From assembly GCA_030019395.1 (NCBI GenBank), contig JASEES010000001.1:62001-126000 (forward strand): a stretch of DNA of 64,000 nucleotides. The letters are read 5' to 3'. This stretch comes from Methanolinea sp. GTDB taxonomy: Archaea > Halobacteriota > Methanomicrobia > Methanomicrobiales > Methanospirillaceae. Made by a program: the position numbers and the translations under genes. Below are positions 20,229-30,724 of the stretch, piece after piece; within the stretch, counting starts at the first letter, position 1; every line of letters begins with the position of its first letter. The notes beneath the pieces are model-generated. The model made no database searches. It was not told the DNA's origin and saw only the letters and a list, made by a program, of their open reading frames with translations.

Positions 20229-20571
20229 ACAGGTGAGAAACCAAAAAGGGGAAATGAAAAGATGCCGGGAAGGAAACGCGGGCTGGTGCCTTGGCACCGT
20301 CAGGGCACGCTCCAGACGCTGAACCCTGTTCCCGTGATAATTCCTCCCCTTGTGGCTTTTGCAGAGGGCTTCTTCTCTCCGTTGGGATTGGAGAGCGCAT
20401 ACTACTTTTTCTTCCCGTGAAGTGATACTATACTGACAGGCGGGGGACTCCCTGAAGGAAGGGGGTTCAAACCGGACCAGCGAAATGCAGAGCGGCGGGA
20501 ACGAAGGAAACCGGCATGATTCTTCGTCCCTCGAGGGAGAACCCGCAGGAACAGGCCGGGAGACGGGACCG

Positions 20572-22173
20572 ATGAAATTTATATTTATCACGGGGGGGGT
20601 CATGAGTGGTCTTGGAAAGGGGATCACTGCCGCATCTGTCGGACGGATTCTTAAGAACAGGGGGTATGCGGTCACAGCGGTCAAGATCGATCCGTACCTG
20701 AACATTGACGCAGGGACGATGAATCCCGGCCAGCACGGGGAGGTATTCGTCCTTTCGGACGGGAGCGAAGTCGATCTCGACCTGGGTAACTACGAGCGCT
20801 TTCTCGACATCGATCTTACCGCTGCCCACAACATCACCACGGGGAAGGTGTACCGGAGTGTCATCGAAAAGGAGCGGCGTGGCGACTTCCTGGGAGAGAC
20901 TGTCCAGATCATCCCCCATATCACGGACGAGATAAAGTCCTGCATCAGGACAGCCGCGACGAGGCAGATCCCCGGGGAGCCTCCGGCAGAGATATGCCTC
21001 GTGGAAATCGGGGGAACGGTTGGCGATATCGAGAGCATGCCGTTCCTCGAGGCGGTCAGGCAGATGAGGGGCGAGCTGCCACCCCGGGACACAGTCATCA
21101 TTCACGTGACTCTCATCCCGGAGGACACGATGGGTGATCTGAAGACCAAACCGACGCAGCACTCGGTCAAGGCCCTGCGCGAGCTCGGGCTCCATGCTGA
21201 CATCATCGTGGGCAGGAGCGAGCGCCCCATCGGGACCCACACGAAGAGGAAGATTTCGGCATTCTGTGACCTCCCCATCAGGTGCGTGATAAGCGCGGCG
21301 ACCGTCCCGGACATCTACCAGGTCCCGATGGAGCTCGAGAAGGAGGGACTTGCCGATGCCCTCACAGACCACCTCGGCCTCGAAAAGAGAACTGCGGACA
21401 CGGAATGGTACCGCATCGTGAGCAGGGAATATACCCGCAGGGTGAGCGTTGCGATAGTGAGCAAGTATGGCATCGAGGATGTCTACCTGAGCATCAAGGA
21501 GGCATTGAAACACGCGGGACGATCCCTTTCGACCGAGGTCGTCATCACGTGGCTTGACGCGGAGAGGTACGAGCCGAGGCAGCTCTCTGACTTCGATGGG
21601 ATTCTCGTGCCCGGTGGGTTTGGAAAACGGGGAATCGAAGGGAAGATAGGAGCAATATCATGGGCAAGGATGAACAGGACTCCGTTCCTGGGCCTGTGCC
21701 TCGGATTCCAGATGGCGGTTGTTGAATATGCCCGCAACGTGGTCGGGTGGGAAGATGCGACGAGCGCAGAGATCGGCGAGGGCAGGCACGTGATAGCGAT
21801 ACTGCCCGAGCAGCAGGAGGTGACGGGGCTTGGAGGGACGATGCGCCTGGGTGATGCACCCATAACGCTGAAAAGCGGCACTCTCGCAGAAAAAATCTAT
21901 GGGAAACGGGAGATAACGGAGAGACACCGGCACCGGTACGAGGTCAACCCCCGGTACATTCCGGATCTCGAAAAGTCAGGTCTCGTCTTTTCCGGGTATA
22001 GCGGGAATCGCATGGAGGTTCTGGAGTTACCTGACCACCCCTTCTTCCTTGCGACCCAGTTCCATCCCGAGTTCAGGTCAAGACCAACCCGGCCATCGCC
22101 CCCCTTCCTGGGCTTTGTTCGTGCATGTTCAGCGAAAAACGGAAAACCGGCAGTTGGTGAGGTGAAAAAGTGA
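20572..22173 (+). CDS. pyrG: CTP synthase
   Basis: [32 protein letters not shown]...[22 protein letters not shown]; GATase [18 protein letters not shown]. Confidence 0.98.
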   Translation: MKFIFITGGVMSGLGKGITAASVGRILKNRGYAVTAVKIDPYLNIDAGTMNPGQHGEVFVLSDGSEVDLDLGNYERFLDIDLTAAHNITTGKVYRSVIEKERRGDFLGETVQIIPHITDEIKSCIRTAATRQIPGEPPAEICLVEIGGTVGDIESMPFLEAVRQMRGELPPRDTVIIHVTLIPEDTMGDLKTKPTQHSVKALRELGLHADIIVGRSERPIGTHTKRKISAFCDLPIRCVISAATVPDIYQVPMELEKEGLADALTDHLGLEKRTADTEWYRIVSREYTRRVSVAIVSKYGIEDVYLSIKEALKHAGRSLSTEVVITWLDAERYEPRQLSDFDGILVPGGFGKRGIEGKIGAISWARMNRTPFLGLCLGFQMAVVEYARNVVGWEDATSAEIGEGRHVIAILPEQQEVTGLGGTMRLGDAPITLKSGTLAEKIYGKREITERHRHRYEVNPRYIPDLEKSGLVFSGYSGNRMEVLELPDHPFFLATQFHPEFRSRPTRPSPPFLGFVRACSAKNGKPAVGEVKK

Positions 22174-23087
22174 TCGATCCCCTGAAGTTCATCGACCAGG
22201 CAGTGGAGGAGATCAGAAAAGAGGCAGAAGACCGCAGGGTGGTCATGGCCCTTTCAGGCGGGGTTGACAGCTCCGTCTGTGCCGCCCTTGCAGCCCGTGC
22301 AATCGGGGATCGCCTCGAACCGATATACGTCGACACGGGGCTGATGAGGAAGGGAGAGACAGAACGCATAGCGCAGGTATTCGGGAACCTGCGGCTCCAT
22401 ATCGTCCCTGCGGCCGACGAGTTCTTTGCAGCCCTCAAAGGAGTGGTGGACCCCGAGGAGAAACGCAAGGTAATCGGCGAACGGTTCATTCGCATCTTCG
22501 AGCGGGAAGCGCGGAGAACCGGTGCCCGTGCGCTCCTCCAGGGGACTATCTACCCCGACAGGATCGAGAGCGAGGGTGGGATAAAGAGCCATCACAACGT
22601 CGGGGGCATGCCCCTCGAGATCGCGTTTGAAAAGGTTATCGAACCCCTCCGGGACCTGTACAAGGACGAGGTCAGGGAGATTGCCCGCGCCCTTGGTCTC
22701 CCGCCGGAGATCCAGCACCGCATGCCTTTCCCGGGTCCCGGTCTTGCAGTCAGGGTCATCGGCGAGGTAACGAGGGAGAGGATAGAGGTGGTCCGGGAGG
22801 CAAACTGGATCGTCGAGAGCGAAATCGTTGACCAGTTCAAGCCCTGGCAGTGCTTTGCCGCTCTCCTTGGTCTCGGAACGGGTGTAAAGGGCGATAACAG
22901 GGTTCATGGGTGGATCGTTGCCGTAAGAGCGGTCAACTCGCGGGACGGTATGACCGCCGACCCTCTCAGGCTCCCGTGGGAGGTGCTCGAGCGGGTGGCA
23001 CTGCGCATCACCTCTGAGATACCCGATGTCGCGAGGGTCGTGTACGATATCACTCCCAAGCCCCCGGCCACCATCGAGTACGAGTAG
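22170..23087 (+). CDS. guaA: GMP synthase subunit B (ATP-PPase, archaeal split type)
   Basis: [25 protein letters not shown]-loop; TIYPDRIES...[11 protein letters not shown] start overlaps the pyrG TGA stop. Confidence 0.96.
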   Translation: MIDPLKFIDQAVEEIRKEAEDRRVVMALSGGVDSSVCAALAARAIGDRLEPIYVDTGLMRKGETERIAQVFGNLRLHIVPAADEFFAALKGVVDPEEKRKVIGERFIRIFEREARRTGARALLQGTIYPDRIESEGGIKSHHNVGGMPLEIAFEKVIEPLRDLYKDEVREIARALGLPPEIQHRMPFPGPGLAVRVIGEVTRERIEVVREANWIVESEIVDQFKPWQCFAALLGLGTGVKGDNRVHGWIVAVRAVNSRDGMTADPLRLPWEVLERVALRITSEIPDVARVVYDITPKPPATIEYE

Positions 23088-23117
23088 AAAAAGAATTTAA
23101 TCCGGTATCGAGAACAA

Positions 23118-24299
23118 GTGAAGGAAAAAGACCCTGATAAAATGGAGAATCAAGGAAACTTTCGGGAACTCGACGCCCGGTATTACATGCCGGCGTTTGG
23201 CAGGGAGATCATGATCGTCAGGGGACAGGGTTCCCGGGTCTGGGACTCCTCGGGCAGAGAATACATCGATTGCGTGGCAGGAATAGCAGTTTGCAGTACA
23301 GGTCACTGTCACCCCGGGGTGACAGGAGCGATCTGTGAACAGGCAAAAAAGCTCATTCACTGCTCGAACCTGTACTATGTACCCGGGCAGGCGGAACTGG
23401 CCGAGAAGCTCGTCCTCCTGACGGGGATGGCAAAGGCCTTCTTCTCGAACTCGGGAGCAGAAGCAAACGAAGGTGCGATAAAACTGGCCCGGCTCGCGAC
23501 AGGGAGAAAGAAGTTCATTGCCTTCACACATGGTTTTCATGGCAGGACGATGGGGTCTCTTGCTGTAACACACAAGCCTCCCATCCGCGAGCCTTTTCTA
23601 CCCCTCGAACCCCGGTGCACCTTCGTCGAGTATGGTGACCTCGATGCACTCCGCCCGGCAATGGGCAACGATATCGCCGGCGTGTTCGTGGAGCCCATCC
23701 AGGGGGAGGCAGGTGTTATCACGCCGCCGGATGGCTTCCTCGAAGGGATCCGTGACCTCTGCGACAGGCATGGTGCCCTGATGATCGTGGACGAAGTCCA
23801 GACCGGGATGGGACGAACGGGGAAATGGCTTGCAATCCAGCATACGGATGTCCGTCCTGACATTGTGACACTCGCCAAGGGGATAGCGAGCGGTTTTCCC
23901 ATGGGCGCGCTGCTCGCCCGTGAGGGGCTCGAGTTCCACCGGGGAGAGCACGGGAGCACATTTGCAGGCGGTCCTCTGGCCTGCGCCGCGGCGCTGGCAA
24001 CGATCAGGGTCATCGAGGAGGTCATGCCCTCAATCCCGGCAAAGGCAGAGCTCTTCAGGACCAGTCTATCCCGCTTCAACCCGCGGGTGAGGGGACTGAT
24101 GATCGGCATTTCAGTCGGTGACAAATGCGGGGATGTCCAGAAAGCCTGTGCGGAGAGGGGCTTACTCGTGAACTGTGCAGCCGATGGAAACCTCCGTCTC
24201 GTCCCGCCCCTCGTCATCACACCGGAGGAGATACAGACGGCCTGCAGGATCCTCACCGAGGTACTCACCGCGAAGAATAAGCTCCCTGCAACCCTGTGA
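23118..24299 (+). CDS. argD: Acetylornithine aminotransferase family protein
   Basis: EYIDCVAGIAVCSTGHCHPGV, FFSNSGAEANEGAIKLAR, IVDEVQTGMGRTGKW, LAKGIASGFPMGALLA. Start could be 23142. Confidence 0.9.
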   Translation: MKEKDPDKMENQGNFRELDARYYMPAFGREIMIVRGQGSRVWDSSGREYIDCVAGIAVCSTGHCHPGVTGAICEQAKKLIHCSNLYYVPGQAELAEKLVLLTGMAKAFFSNSGAEANEGAIKLARLATGRKKFIAFTHGFHGRTMGSLAVTHKPPIREPFLPLEPRCTFVEYGDLDALRPAMGNDIAGVFVEPIQGEAGVITPPDGFLEGIRDLCDRHGALMIVDEVQTGMGRTGKWLAIQHTDVRPDIVTLAKGIASGFPMGALLAREGLEFHRGEHGSTFAGGPLACAAALATIRVIEEVMPSIPAKAELFRTSLSRFNPRVRGLMIGISVGDKCGDVQKACAERGLLVNCAADGNLRLVPPLVITPEEIQTACRILTEVLTAKNKLPATL

Positions 24300-24386
24300 T
24301 GAACCCCACCAAAAGTCCCCTGCCGGGATGGTGAAAAGCGGCTGGGGAAATGGGAAGGGGGAGGATTGAAATGTATCCCCCTTTTT

Positions 24387-25007
24387 TCAGGCTTTTTTGG
24401 CGCTTTCGAACCGGGAACCGACTGTCTTCCAGTTTATGATATTCCAGATGTTTTCCAGGTATTTTGCCCGGTCATTCTTGTAATCAATGTAATATGCGTG
24501 TTCCCATGCATCCACCACCAGCAGGAGGGGGAACCCGGGAAAAACGTTCACGTTGTGTTTTTCGATCTGCATGACAAGGAGCCTCCCCGTCTTTTTACAG
24601 TAAGAGAGCGCTCCCCATCCCGAACCTTCCACGCTGTTTGTGGCTGCTATGAACTCTTTTTTGAACCTCTCGAAGGATCCGAAGTCCTTATCTATCTGCT
24701 TTGCAAGGTCGCCGCCGGGACTGCCTCCCCCGCCCTTTCCTGCCGGTGCAAGGTTCTCCCAGTAGAGGACATGGAGGAGGAAACCCCCGATATGGAACGA
24801 GAGTTCCTTTGCCACTGCCTTCTGGTCAGGATCACTGCCTTCTTTCCGTGCCTTCTCCAGTTTCTCGAACACAGCATTTGCACCGTTGACGTAACCCTGG
24901 TGGTGCTTCGTGTGGTGGATACGCAACTGCTCTTCCGAGATACTCGGTGCAAGATCGCGGTAATCGTAGGGCAGTGCAGGAAGTGTGTAGAGACGGTTCT
25001 GGTCCAT
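24387..25007 (-). CDS. sod: Superoxide dismutase (Fe/Mn)
   Basis: [39 protein letters not shown]...[12 protein letters not shown]...[21 protein letters not shown]. Confidence 0.97.
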   Translation of the reverse strand: MDQNRLYTLPALPYDYRDLAPSISEEQLRIHHTKHHQGYVNGANAVFEKLEKARKEGSDPDQKAVAKELSFHIGGFLLHVLYWENLAPAGKGGGGSPGGDLAKQIDKDFGSFERFKKEFIAATNSVEGSGWGALSYCKKTGRLLVMQIEKHNVNVFPGFPLLLVVDAWEHAYYIDYKNDRAKYLENIWNIINWKTVGSRFESAKKA

Positions 25008-25235
25008 TTTTTTCAACTCCTGACAAGGGATAGTTCTTCTGAATGGTAATATAAAGTCGTTCCCGTCATGGCACACTATTAATCAGTTTCGGGGTATCGG
25101 GATACAGGCTACGACAGATATACAGGGTAGTCAAGGGGACAGGAAAGAGGGGAAAACCGGAAAGACCTGCATATCCTGCACTGCGCTTTTAAGCTGGAAG
25201 AGCTTATACTGGAAGGACAGAGGTGAAGGGCCAAA

Positions 25236-26315
25236 ATGACAGGAAAGCAGGGTTTTTGCTACGATTCACTGGTCCGGGACTGCTACCGCAGCGGCGGGTA
25301 CGTGTATGCTGCCCGTCCCGGGGATGTCACGGGAAAACCTGGTGTCACCCGGGTTGCCCGGCTCGCGAGTAACGAAAACCCCGATCCCCCTTCACCGCGT
25401 GCCATCGAGATGGGAAAGGCTGCTCTCTGCGATGCAAACCGCTATCCCGGTGACCAGGTGACGGGGCTCGTCAGCGCGTTGCAGAAGTACCACGGCCCTT
25501 ACCATTTCGTCACAGGCGTGGGAATGGATGGTGTCATCGAGACCGTCCTTCGGACATTCGTGTGTGCAGGAGACAGGGTCGCGATATCCACGCCGACATT
25601 TTCATTCTATGGCCTTGCGGCAATGGGCCAGGGAGCAGATGTCATCAGTGTACCCAGGGAGAATGATTTTTCAGTCGATCCCGTGCGTTTTGTCCGGGAG
25701 GCAGCCGATGCAAAAGTCTCGTTCCTCTGTTCTCCGAATAACCCCACCGGGACCGTGACCCCTGCGTCCGACGTCGCCGAGATACTGGAAGGGCTGTCAG
25801 GGATCCTCTTCCTCGATAACGCCTACGTGGAGTTCTGCAACGAGGAGTACCGTCCCCTCATGAAAAAATACGGTAACCTCGTCATCGGGCGGACGATGTC
25901 AAAGGCTTTCTCCCTTGCAGGTCTCAGGGTGGGGTATGCATTTGTTCCGGAATGGATGGTTCCCTGCTACACGCGGGCAATGACGCCTTTCTCCCTCAAC
26001 TCGGTCTCTGCTTCTGCTGCAATCGGTGCACTGGAAGATGCTGACCATGTGACGAGGGCAAGGGAACGGGTGACGCGGCTTCGTGATTTCGTGTGCCGGG
26101 AGTGCAGGTTCCCTGTGCACCCGTCCGGTGCAAACTTCGTTCTTGTCGATGTTGCGCCCCATAAGGGCTGCGATGTTGCTGCCCGGCTTGCCGGACGGGG
26201 TGTCATCGTGCGGTCCTGCGAGAGTTTTCCCGGGCTTGGTGACCACTACATCCGGGTAAGCATTGGGGAGGAATGGGAGATGAAACGCTTCCTCGAAGAG
26301 ATCAACTGCCTATGA
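25236..26315 (+). CDS. hisC: Histidinol-phosphate aminotransferase
   Basis: RLASNENPDPPSPRAIE, CSPNNPTGTVT, IGRTMSKAFSLAGLRVGYA. Confidence 0.93.
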   Translation: MTGKQGFCYDSLVRDCYRSGGYVYAARPGDVTGKPGVTRVARLASNENPDPPSPRAIEMGKAALCDANRYPGDQVTGLVSALQKYHGPYHFVTGVGMDGVIETVLRTFVCAGDRVAISTPTFSFYGLAAMGQGADVISVPRENDFSVDPVRFVREAADAKVSFLCSPNNPTGTVTPASDVAEILEGLSGILFLDNAYVEFCNEEYRPLMKKYGNLVIGRTMSKAFSLAGLRVGYAFVPEWMVPCYTRAMTPFSLNSVSASAAIGALEDADHVTRARERVTRLRDFVCRECRFPVHPSGANFVLVDVAPHKGCDVAARLAGRGVIVRSCESFPGLGDHYIRVSIGEEWEMKRFLEEINCL

Positions 26316-26824
26316 TGACGGGAATATCAGGGACACCGGGGACAGGGAAGTCTTCAGTGGGAAAGGTTCTCTCTGCCCGTGGTCACAGGGTCACGGAGAT
26401 AGCAGATACCGTCACAGGATATGTCATTGAACGTGACGAGGCCCGCGATACACTCGTCATCGACGAGGAGCGGTGGGCCGCGGACTTCCCGCATGTCGAC
26501 GGGTTCGTTGTGGGTCACCTTTCCCATCTCCTCCCGTGTGATCTCGTCGTCGTCCTGCGGTGCGAACCGCCGGTCTTGAAGGAACGTCTGCGCAGGAGGG
26601 GCTACAAAGATGCCAAGATTCGCGAGAACTGCGAGGCAGAGGCCCTCGATGTCATCCTCGTCGAGACACTCGGCAGTCATCCTGCCGAAAAAGTCCTCGA
26701 GATCGATACAACTCACATGGACCCCGTAACCTGTGCAGATAGGATCGAAGGGTTCGTGAGGGGGGAGATCCCGCCATGCTCGGGATACATTGACTGGTCA
26801 GAATACCTGGGAGAAGAGGTATGA
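26312..26824 (+). CDS. Adenylate kinase family protein (AK6/Fap7-like)
   Basis: MMTGISGTPGTGKSSVGKVLSARGH Walker A; VDGFVVGHLSHLLPCDLVVVLRCEP. Start overlaps the hisC stop. Confidence 0.88.
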   Translation: MMTGISGTPGTGKSSVGKVLSARGHRVTEIADTVTGYVIERDEARDTLVIDEERWAADFPHVDGFVVGHLSHLLPCDLVVVLRCEPPVLKERLRRRGYKDAKIRENCEAEALDVILVETLGSHPAEKVLEIDTTHMDPVTCADRIEGFVRGEIPPCSGYIDWSEYLGEEV

Positions 26825-27417
26825 CACTCGAGTTTCTCCGTCCCCACATGTCCCGTATCATGGGCCCGTTTATCACCGTCTCGAGGAAGGCAGGGGTCTC
26901 GCCCAATACACTTACCGTCCTTGCCCTTTTCACTTCAGCGTGTGCCGGAACCTTCTACTGGTTTGGTCATGTCCTCCTCGGGACACTTTTTGTGGCCCTC
27001 AATGCCCTCTTCGATGGTCTCGACGGAGCACTTGCACGGGCAGAGAAGAAGGAGAGCATCCGCGGGGATTTTCTCGACCATGTCACCGACAGGTATGCCG
27101 ATATCCTCATCATCACCGGTATCTTTGCCGGGGGTGCAGCAGGGTGGGAAGTGGGAGTCCTCGCGCTCACGGGGGTTCTCATGTCCTCTTACCTGGGGAC
27201 ACAGTCGCAGGCTGTCGGAATGGGGAGGTTCTACGGCGGGGTGCTGGGGAGGGCAGACCGCCTGGTGCTGATAATCTGTGCCGGACTTCTCACGCTCGTT
27301 TTCCCCGGAAAGGTATTCTCACTCTCCATCCTTGGGTGGCTCCTGCTCGGGTTCGGCGTGATGGGGCATGTCACTGCACTGCAACGGTTCCTCTACGTCT
27401 GGCGCAAGATGCCCTGA
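26821..27417 (+). CDS. CDP-alcohol phosphatidyltransferase family (archaetidylinositol-phosphate-synthase-like)
   Basis: NALFDGLDGALARAEKKESIRGDFLDHVTDRYAD matches the DGxxAR...G...D...D family motif; ATGA overlap with the preceding gene. Confidence 0.88.
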   Translation: MTLEFLRPHMSRIMGPFITVSRKAGVSPNTLTVLALFTSACAGTFYWFGHVLLGTLFVALNALFDGLDGALARAEKKESIRGDFLDHVTDRYADILIITGIFAGGAAGWEVGVLALTGVLMSSYLGTQSQAVGMGRFYGGVLGRADRLVLIICAGLLTLVFPGKVFSLSILGWLLLGFGVMGHVTALQRFLYVWRKMP

Positions 27418-27457
27418 AGAGCTGTGCCGGAAGTCACCACAGCGGGACCGTACCGGG

Positions 27458-28459
27458 TCAGAACCATGAATCGAGTGTTTTCTGCCCGGAGGCGGTTTTC
27501 ACCCCGCCCAGAGCATTTTCAACACGTTCCGGCGAGAAGTCGAAGCCGTCGCAGAGCATCCTGAGTATTCCCTCCCTGTCGGGAGGTCTCCAATGCAGGG
27601 AGTATTCTTCCGTCACGGGCGGCTTCGCGAAGAAATGGAAGATCTCTTCCCAATCGACACCTGGCTGCCTCTCCCTCATGACCTGCTCGAACTCGCCGTT
27701 CCTGACCATCCGGAGGGCTGTCTTTGCGCCAACCCCCCGGATCCCCGGGTTGAAATCTGTCCCCACGAGGAGCCCGACCCGGATCAGGTCTTCCCGGGAG
27801 ATCTCAAGGCCGGTAAGGACACTGGAAAGGACTATTCTCTCCGGCATTATCGCAAGGGTCCGTCCGCGGACCTTCCTCTTTCCGCTCACCGTGAGGTTCC
27901 GCACGAGGACGGGTGCCCCGAAGAGGAGCGTGTCGTAGTCCTGGGAGACGACATAACGGGCGTCACCCCGCATGACCATGTATGCCGCCTGGGCCTCCCC
28001 TTCGCTCGGGGCCTGGATCCACGGGAGCCCGAGCAGGGTGATGAGCTGGCGCGATGTCGCGATGATCTCCTCGTCGATCCTCGATGAGGAACGTGCCTGC
28101 CTGTAGGCCTCCTCTGTATCACCCCGCAGGAGTGCCTCCTTCCACTTTTCCCCGGCTTTCTCCCGGACAGCCCTTCTCTCTGCAACCGTGTCCTGCTTGA
28201 ATGACGGGGGGGTTCCGTCGTAGATCCAGACGGTCCGTATGCCCTTTTCGAGCATGTTTGCCGTCCGGAATAATATTCCCGAGAGGTGCGACGTCACCCG
28301 GCCCCGCTGATCCATGAGGGGCGTCCCGTCAGGCTGTCTGATGATGCTTAAAAACTGGTAAAGTGCGTTGTGGGCATCAACAGCCGCTATTCCGGGAAGA
28401 TCCTGCCACGTAACAGGGTCCTTGTAATCAGCCAGGATGTCCCGCAGTGCAACGCCCAT
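27458..28459 (-). CDS. fen: Flap endonuclease-1
   Basis: IAAVDAHNALYQFLSIIRQPDGTPLMDQRGRVTSHL, EGEAQAAYMVMRGDARYVVSQDYDTLLFG, C-terminal PIP-like QKTLDSWF. Confidence 0.97.
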   Translation of the reverse strand: MGVALRDILADYKDPVTWQDLPGIAAVDAHNALYQFLSIIRQPDGTPLMDQRGRVTSHLSGILFRTANMLEKGIRTVWIYDGTPPSFKQDTVAERRAVREKAGEKWKEALLRGDTEEAYRQARSSSRIDEEIIATSRQLITLLGLPWIQAPSEGEAQAAYMVMRGDARYVVSQDYDTLLFGAPVLVRNLTVSGKRKVRGRTLAIMPERIVLSSVLTGLEISREDLIRVGLLVGTDFNPGIRGVGAKTALRMVRNGEFEQVMRERQPGVDWEEIFHFFAKPPVTEEYSLHWRPPDREGILRMLCDGFDFSPERVENALGGVKTASGQKTLDSWF

Positions 28460-28490
28460 GTATCTCTCCCGAATCGAACCCGATCAGAAC

Positions 28491-28805
28491 CTATCTGTAT
28501 ACTCTCTTCGTGATTTCTTCGATAATTGCATCGATGTGCGAGACGTGGTTCTCGTATTTCTGTGACATCATGGTGGCAATCTCTTCCATGTTCATCCGGA
28601 TCATTCTCTCCCTCTGGGTGAGGGCTTTCTCGATCCGCCTGACCTTCCAGTGCACGAGGAAGATCAGGCCACCCAGCGATATCATCATCAGGGCTGCAGC
28701 AAGCGATTTGATAAGGTCAAAGTTCAGACTGAATACAAGGATCAGGGTGGAGATCACGAGGACGACAAGGAGGAGAGCATCGACGACGTATTCCTGCGTG
28801 TCCAT
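28491..28805 (-). CDS. Small membrane protein with C-terminal coiled coil
   Basis: Two hydrophobic segments followed by a charged helix; co-oriented with and upstream of fen. Confidence 0.6.
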   Translation of the reverse strand: MDTQEYVVDALLLVVLVISTLILVFSLNFDLIKSLAAALMMISLGGLIFLVHWKVRRIEKALTQRERMIRMNMEEIATMMSQKYENHVSHIDAIIEEITKRVYR

Positions 28806-28862
28806 AGTGTTAGATGGAAAACGACCATGCTTAAAACTAACCCGGATTTCCGGAGACCGGCA

Positions 28863-29753
28863 ATGACCATGAAAGATGTTCTCCCCCTCGCCGTGATGCC
28901 CGTGATGCTGGTCATCATTGAAACAGGTGCACTCCTCCTCTCGCTTCCCCTCCAGGAGGCAGGACTCGCGGCATTCGAAGATCCGTCCTCGGTTGCAAAC
29001 CCATTCATCTTCATCTTCATACTCCTTGTCTTCACGGGATTTCTCCTGTTCCTCATCAGGTTCGGGTTCCGGAGGATAATCGGCGGAATAATCGGAATTT
29101 CCATATTCTTCACCTTTGTCTACATTTTCGGGGCAGTCCTCGCACTCCTGTCCCGCGATGCCCTCTTCGTTCTCGGGGGGAGTCTCCTTATATCAGGGAT
29201 TGCAACAGGAGTTCTCTACCTGTATCCCGAGTGGTATGTCATCGATTGCCTCGGTATCCTGATAGCTTCGGGTGCAGCATCCATATTCGGGATATCTCTC
29301 GAGATCATCCCGGTTGCCATCCTCCTCGTCATCCTCGCGGTCTACGATGCCGTCTCGGTTTACAAGACGAAGCACATGATCTCCCTTGCCGAAGGAGTCC
29401 TGGAGACAAAAAGCCCGATTCTTTTCGTTATTCCCAGGAAAAAGGGTTATAGCTATCGAAAGGAAGGGATCGGGCCCATTGGTGAAGGGGAGAGGGGGGC
29501 GTTCATCATCGGGATGGGTGACATGATCATGCCTTCCATTCTCGTCGTCTCGGCAAACGTGTTCCTCGCGACGGCGGCACGGATAGGGCCGGTCACCATC
29601 CCGGCCCTTGGTGCGATGGCAGGTTCGGTCGCCGGGCTGTGCCTGCTCCTCGTCTTCGTAAAAAGGGGTCGACCGCAGGCAGGTCTCCCGCCGATCAACG
29701 GCGGCGCACTTGCAGGATTCCTACTCGGGTACCTCGTGTCCCTCCTCGTGTGA
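28863..29753 (+). CDS. Presenilin-family intramembrane aspartyl protease (PSH/A22-like)
   Basis: Multi-TM with the diagnostic catalytic pair: VYDAVSV (YD) and FIIGMGDMIMPS (GxGD), plus PALGAMAGS (PAL). Confidence 0.9.
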   Translation: MTMKDVLPLAVMPVMLVIIETGALLLSLPLQEAGLAAFEDPSSVANPFIFIFILLVFTGFLLFLIRFGFRRIIGGIIGISIFFTFVYIFGAVLALLSRDALFVLGGSLLISGIATGVLYLYPEWYVIDCLGILIASGAASIFGISLEIIPVAILLVILAVYDAVSVYKTKHMISLAEGVLETKSPILFVIPRKKGYSYRKEGIGPIGEGERGAFIIGMGDMIMPSILVVSANVFLATAARIGPVTIPALGAMAGSVAGLCLLLVFVKRGRPQAGLPPINGGALAGFLLGYLVSLLV

Positions 29754-30707
29754 CCTTTTCCGGAATGCAAGGAGGTGTTCAAGTACCTCCGTAACACCCT
29801 CGCCGGTCTCTGTCGACATGTTGATATACCCGTCGAAATACGCGATATCTGCCTTGTTGACAACGGGGACAACCGGAACGGAGACCATCTCCTCTATCTC
29901 GTGGAGGAGCCTGAACTGGTCCTCGAGTGGATACCCGCATTGCTCGCTGGCATCGAGGATGACGAGGATGACGGAGGCGAGGTTGACCATCGCTGTCAGG
30001 GCCTGCCGTTCGATCGCGCTCCGCTCTTCCGCGGGGCGATCGAGGACCCCGGGAGTATCGATGAACTGGACACGTTCCCGGTCGATAACGCGGTGCCCGA
30101 CGATGATGCCCTTGGTCGTGAAGGGGTATGCTGCGACTTCCGGTGTTGCCGAGGAGACGAGACGGATGAATGATGATTTCCCCACGTTCGGGTACCCTGC
30201 CACGACGACAGTGAACTCGTCGCTCACATGGGGAAGTGTCCGCAGGATGTTCCTCACTTCGTTGAGGAAGACAAGGTCATCTTCAACCTGGTGGACCACC
30301 GATGCAAGCCTTGCCACCGCCCTCTTCCGGATTCGTGCCGGAAACTCAGATTTTCTCGTCTGGTACGCAAGGCCCGGACCGTGGGTCCGTGCCCACCGGG
30401 CTGCCCATCCAACGGAACCAAGGGCTTTCCTGACCTTCCCGATACCCCACATGATATCGACGATATCCCTGTAAAATGCAGGGACGGAATCGAAGTCAGG
30501 AAATGACTGCATGACCCTGACGAGGCGGTCGTGGATGGCCTGGGAGACTGCCCGGACAAACTCCTCGTTTGCCCTGTCCTTGTTCTTCTTGAGCTTCATT
30601 CTGGATGCAGCCCGCCGGAAGCTCCTGTCGAGTATCTCGTCGGCGGTGGGCACCGTGGGAATGCTCTCGAATTCCACTTTGGCTCTACCTAATCTATATA
30701 TGCCCAT
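29721..30707 (-). CDS. NOG1-family GTP-binding protein
   Basis: VVVAGYPNVGKSSFIRLVSSATPEVAAYPFTTKGIIVGH; IDTPGVLDRPAEERSAIERQAL; VVNKADIA. Confidence 0.95.
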   Translation of the reverse strand: MGIYRLGRAKVEFESIPTVPTADEILDRSFRRAASRMKLKKNKDRANEEFVRAVSQAIHDRLVRVMQSFPDFDSVPAFYRDIVDIMWGIGKVRKALGSVGWAARWARTHGPGLAYQTRKSEFPARIRKRAVARLASVVHQVEDDLVFLNEVRNILRTLPHVSDEFTVVVAGYPNVGKSSFIRLVSSATPEVAAYPFTTKGIIVGHRVIDRERVQFIDTPGVLDRPAEERSAIERQALTAMVNLASVILVILDASEQCGYPLEDQFRLLHEIEEMVSVPVVPVVNKADIAYFDGYINMSTETGEGVTEVLEHLLAFRKRSHEEGHEVPE

Positions 30708-30724
30708 GCAGATGATAAACCATT

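Noticed and set aside
20440-20490. tRNA-like T-arm (GGGGGTTCAAACCGG) upstream of pyrG
   Set aside because: No matching T-stem, anticodon arm or acceptor stem could be built around it.
20467-21513. 348-aa minus-strand ORF antisense to pyrG
   Set aside because: Shadow ORF; pyrG is unambiguous.
25190-25206. 6-bp inverted repeat TAAGCT-GGAAG-AGCTTA upstream of hisC
   Set aside because: Too short and overlaps AT-rich promoter sequence; likely by chance.
26790-27938. 382-aa + strand ORF overlapping the CDP-alcohol transferase gene and antisense to fen
   Set aside because: Arginine/serine-rich out-of-frame translation without domain signal.
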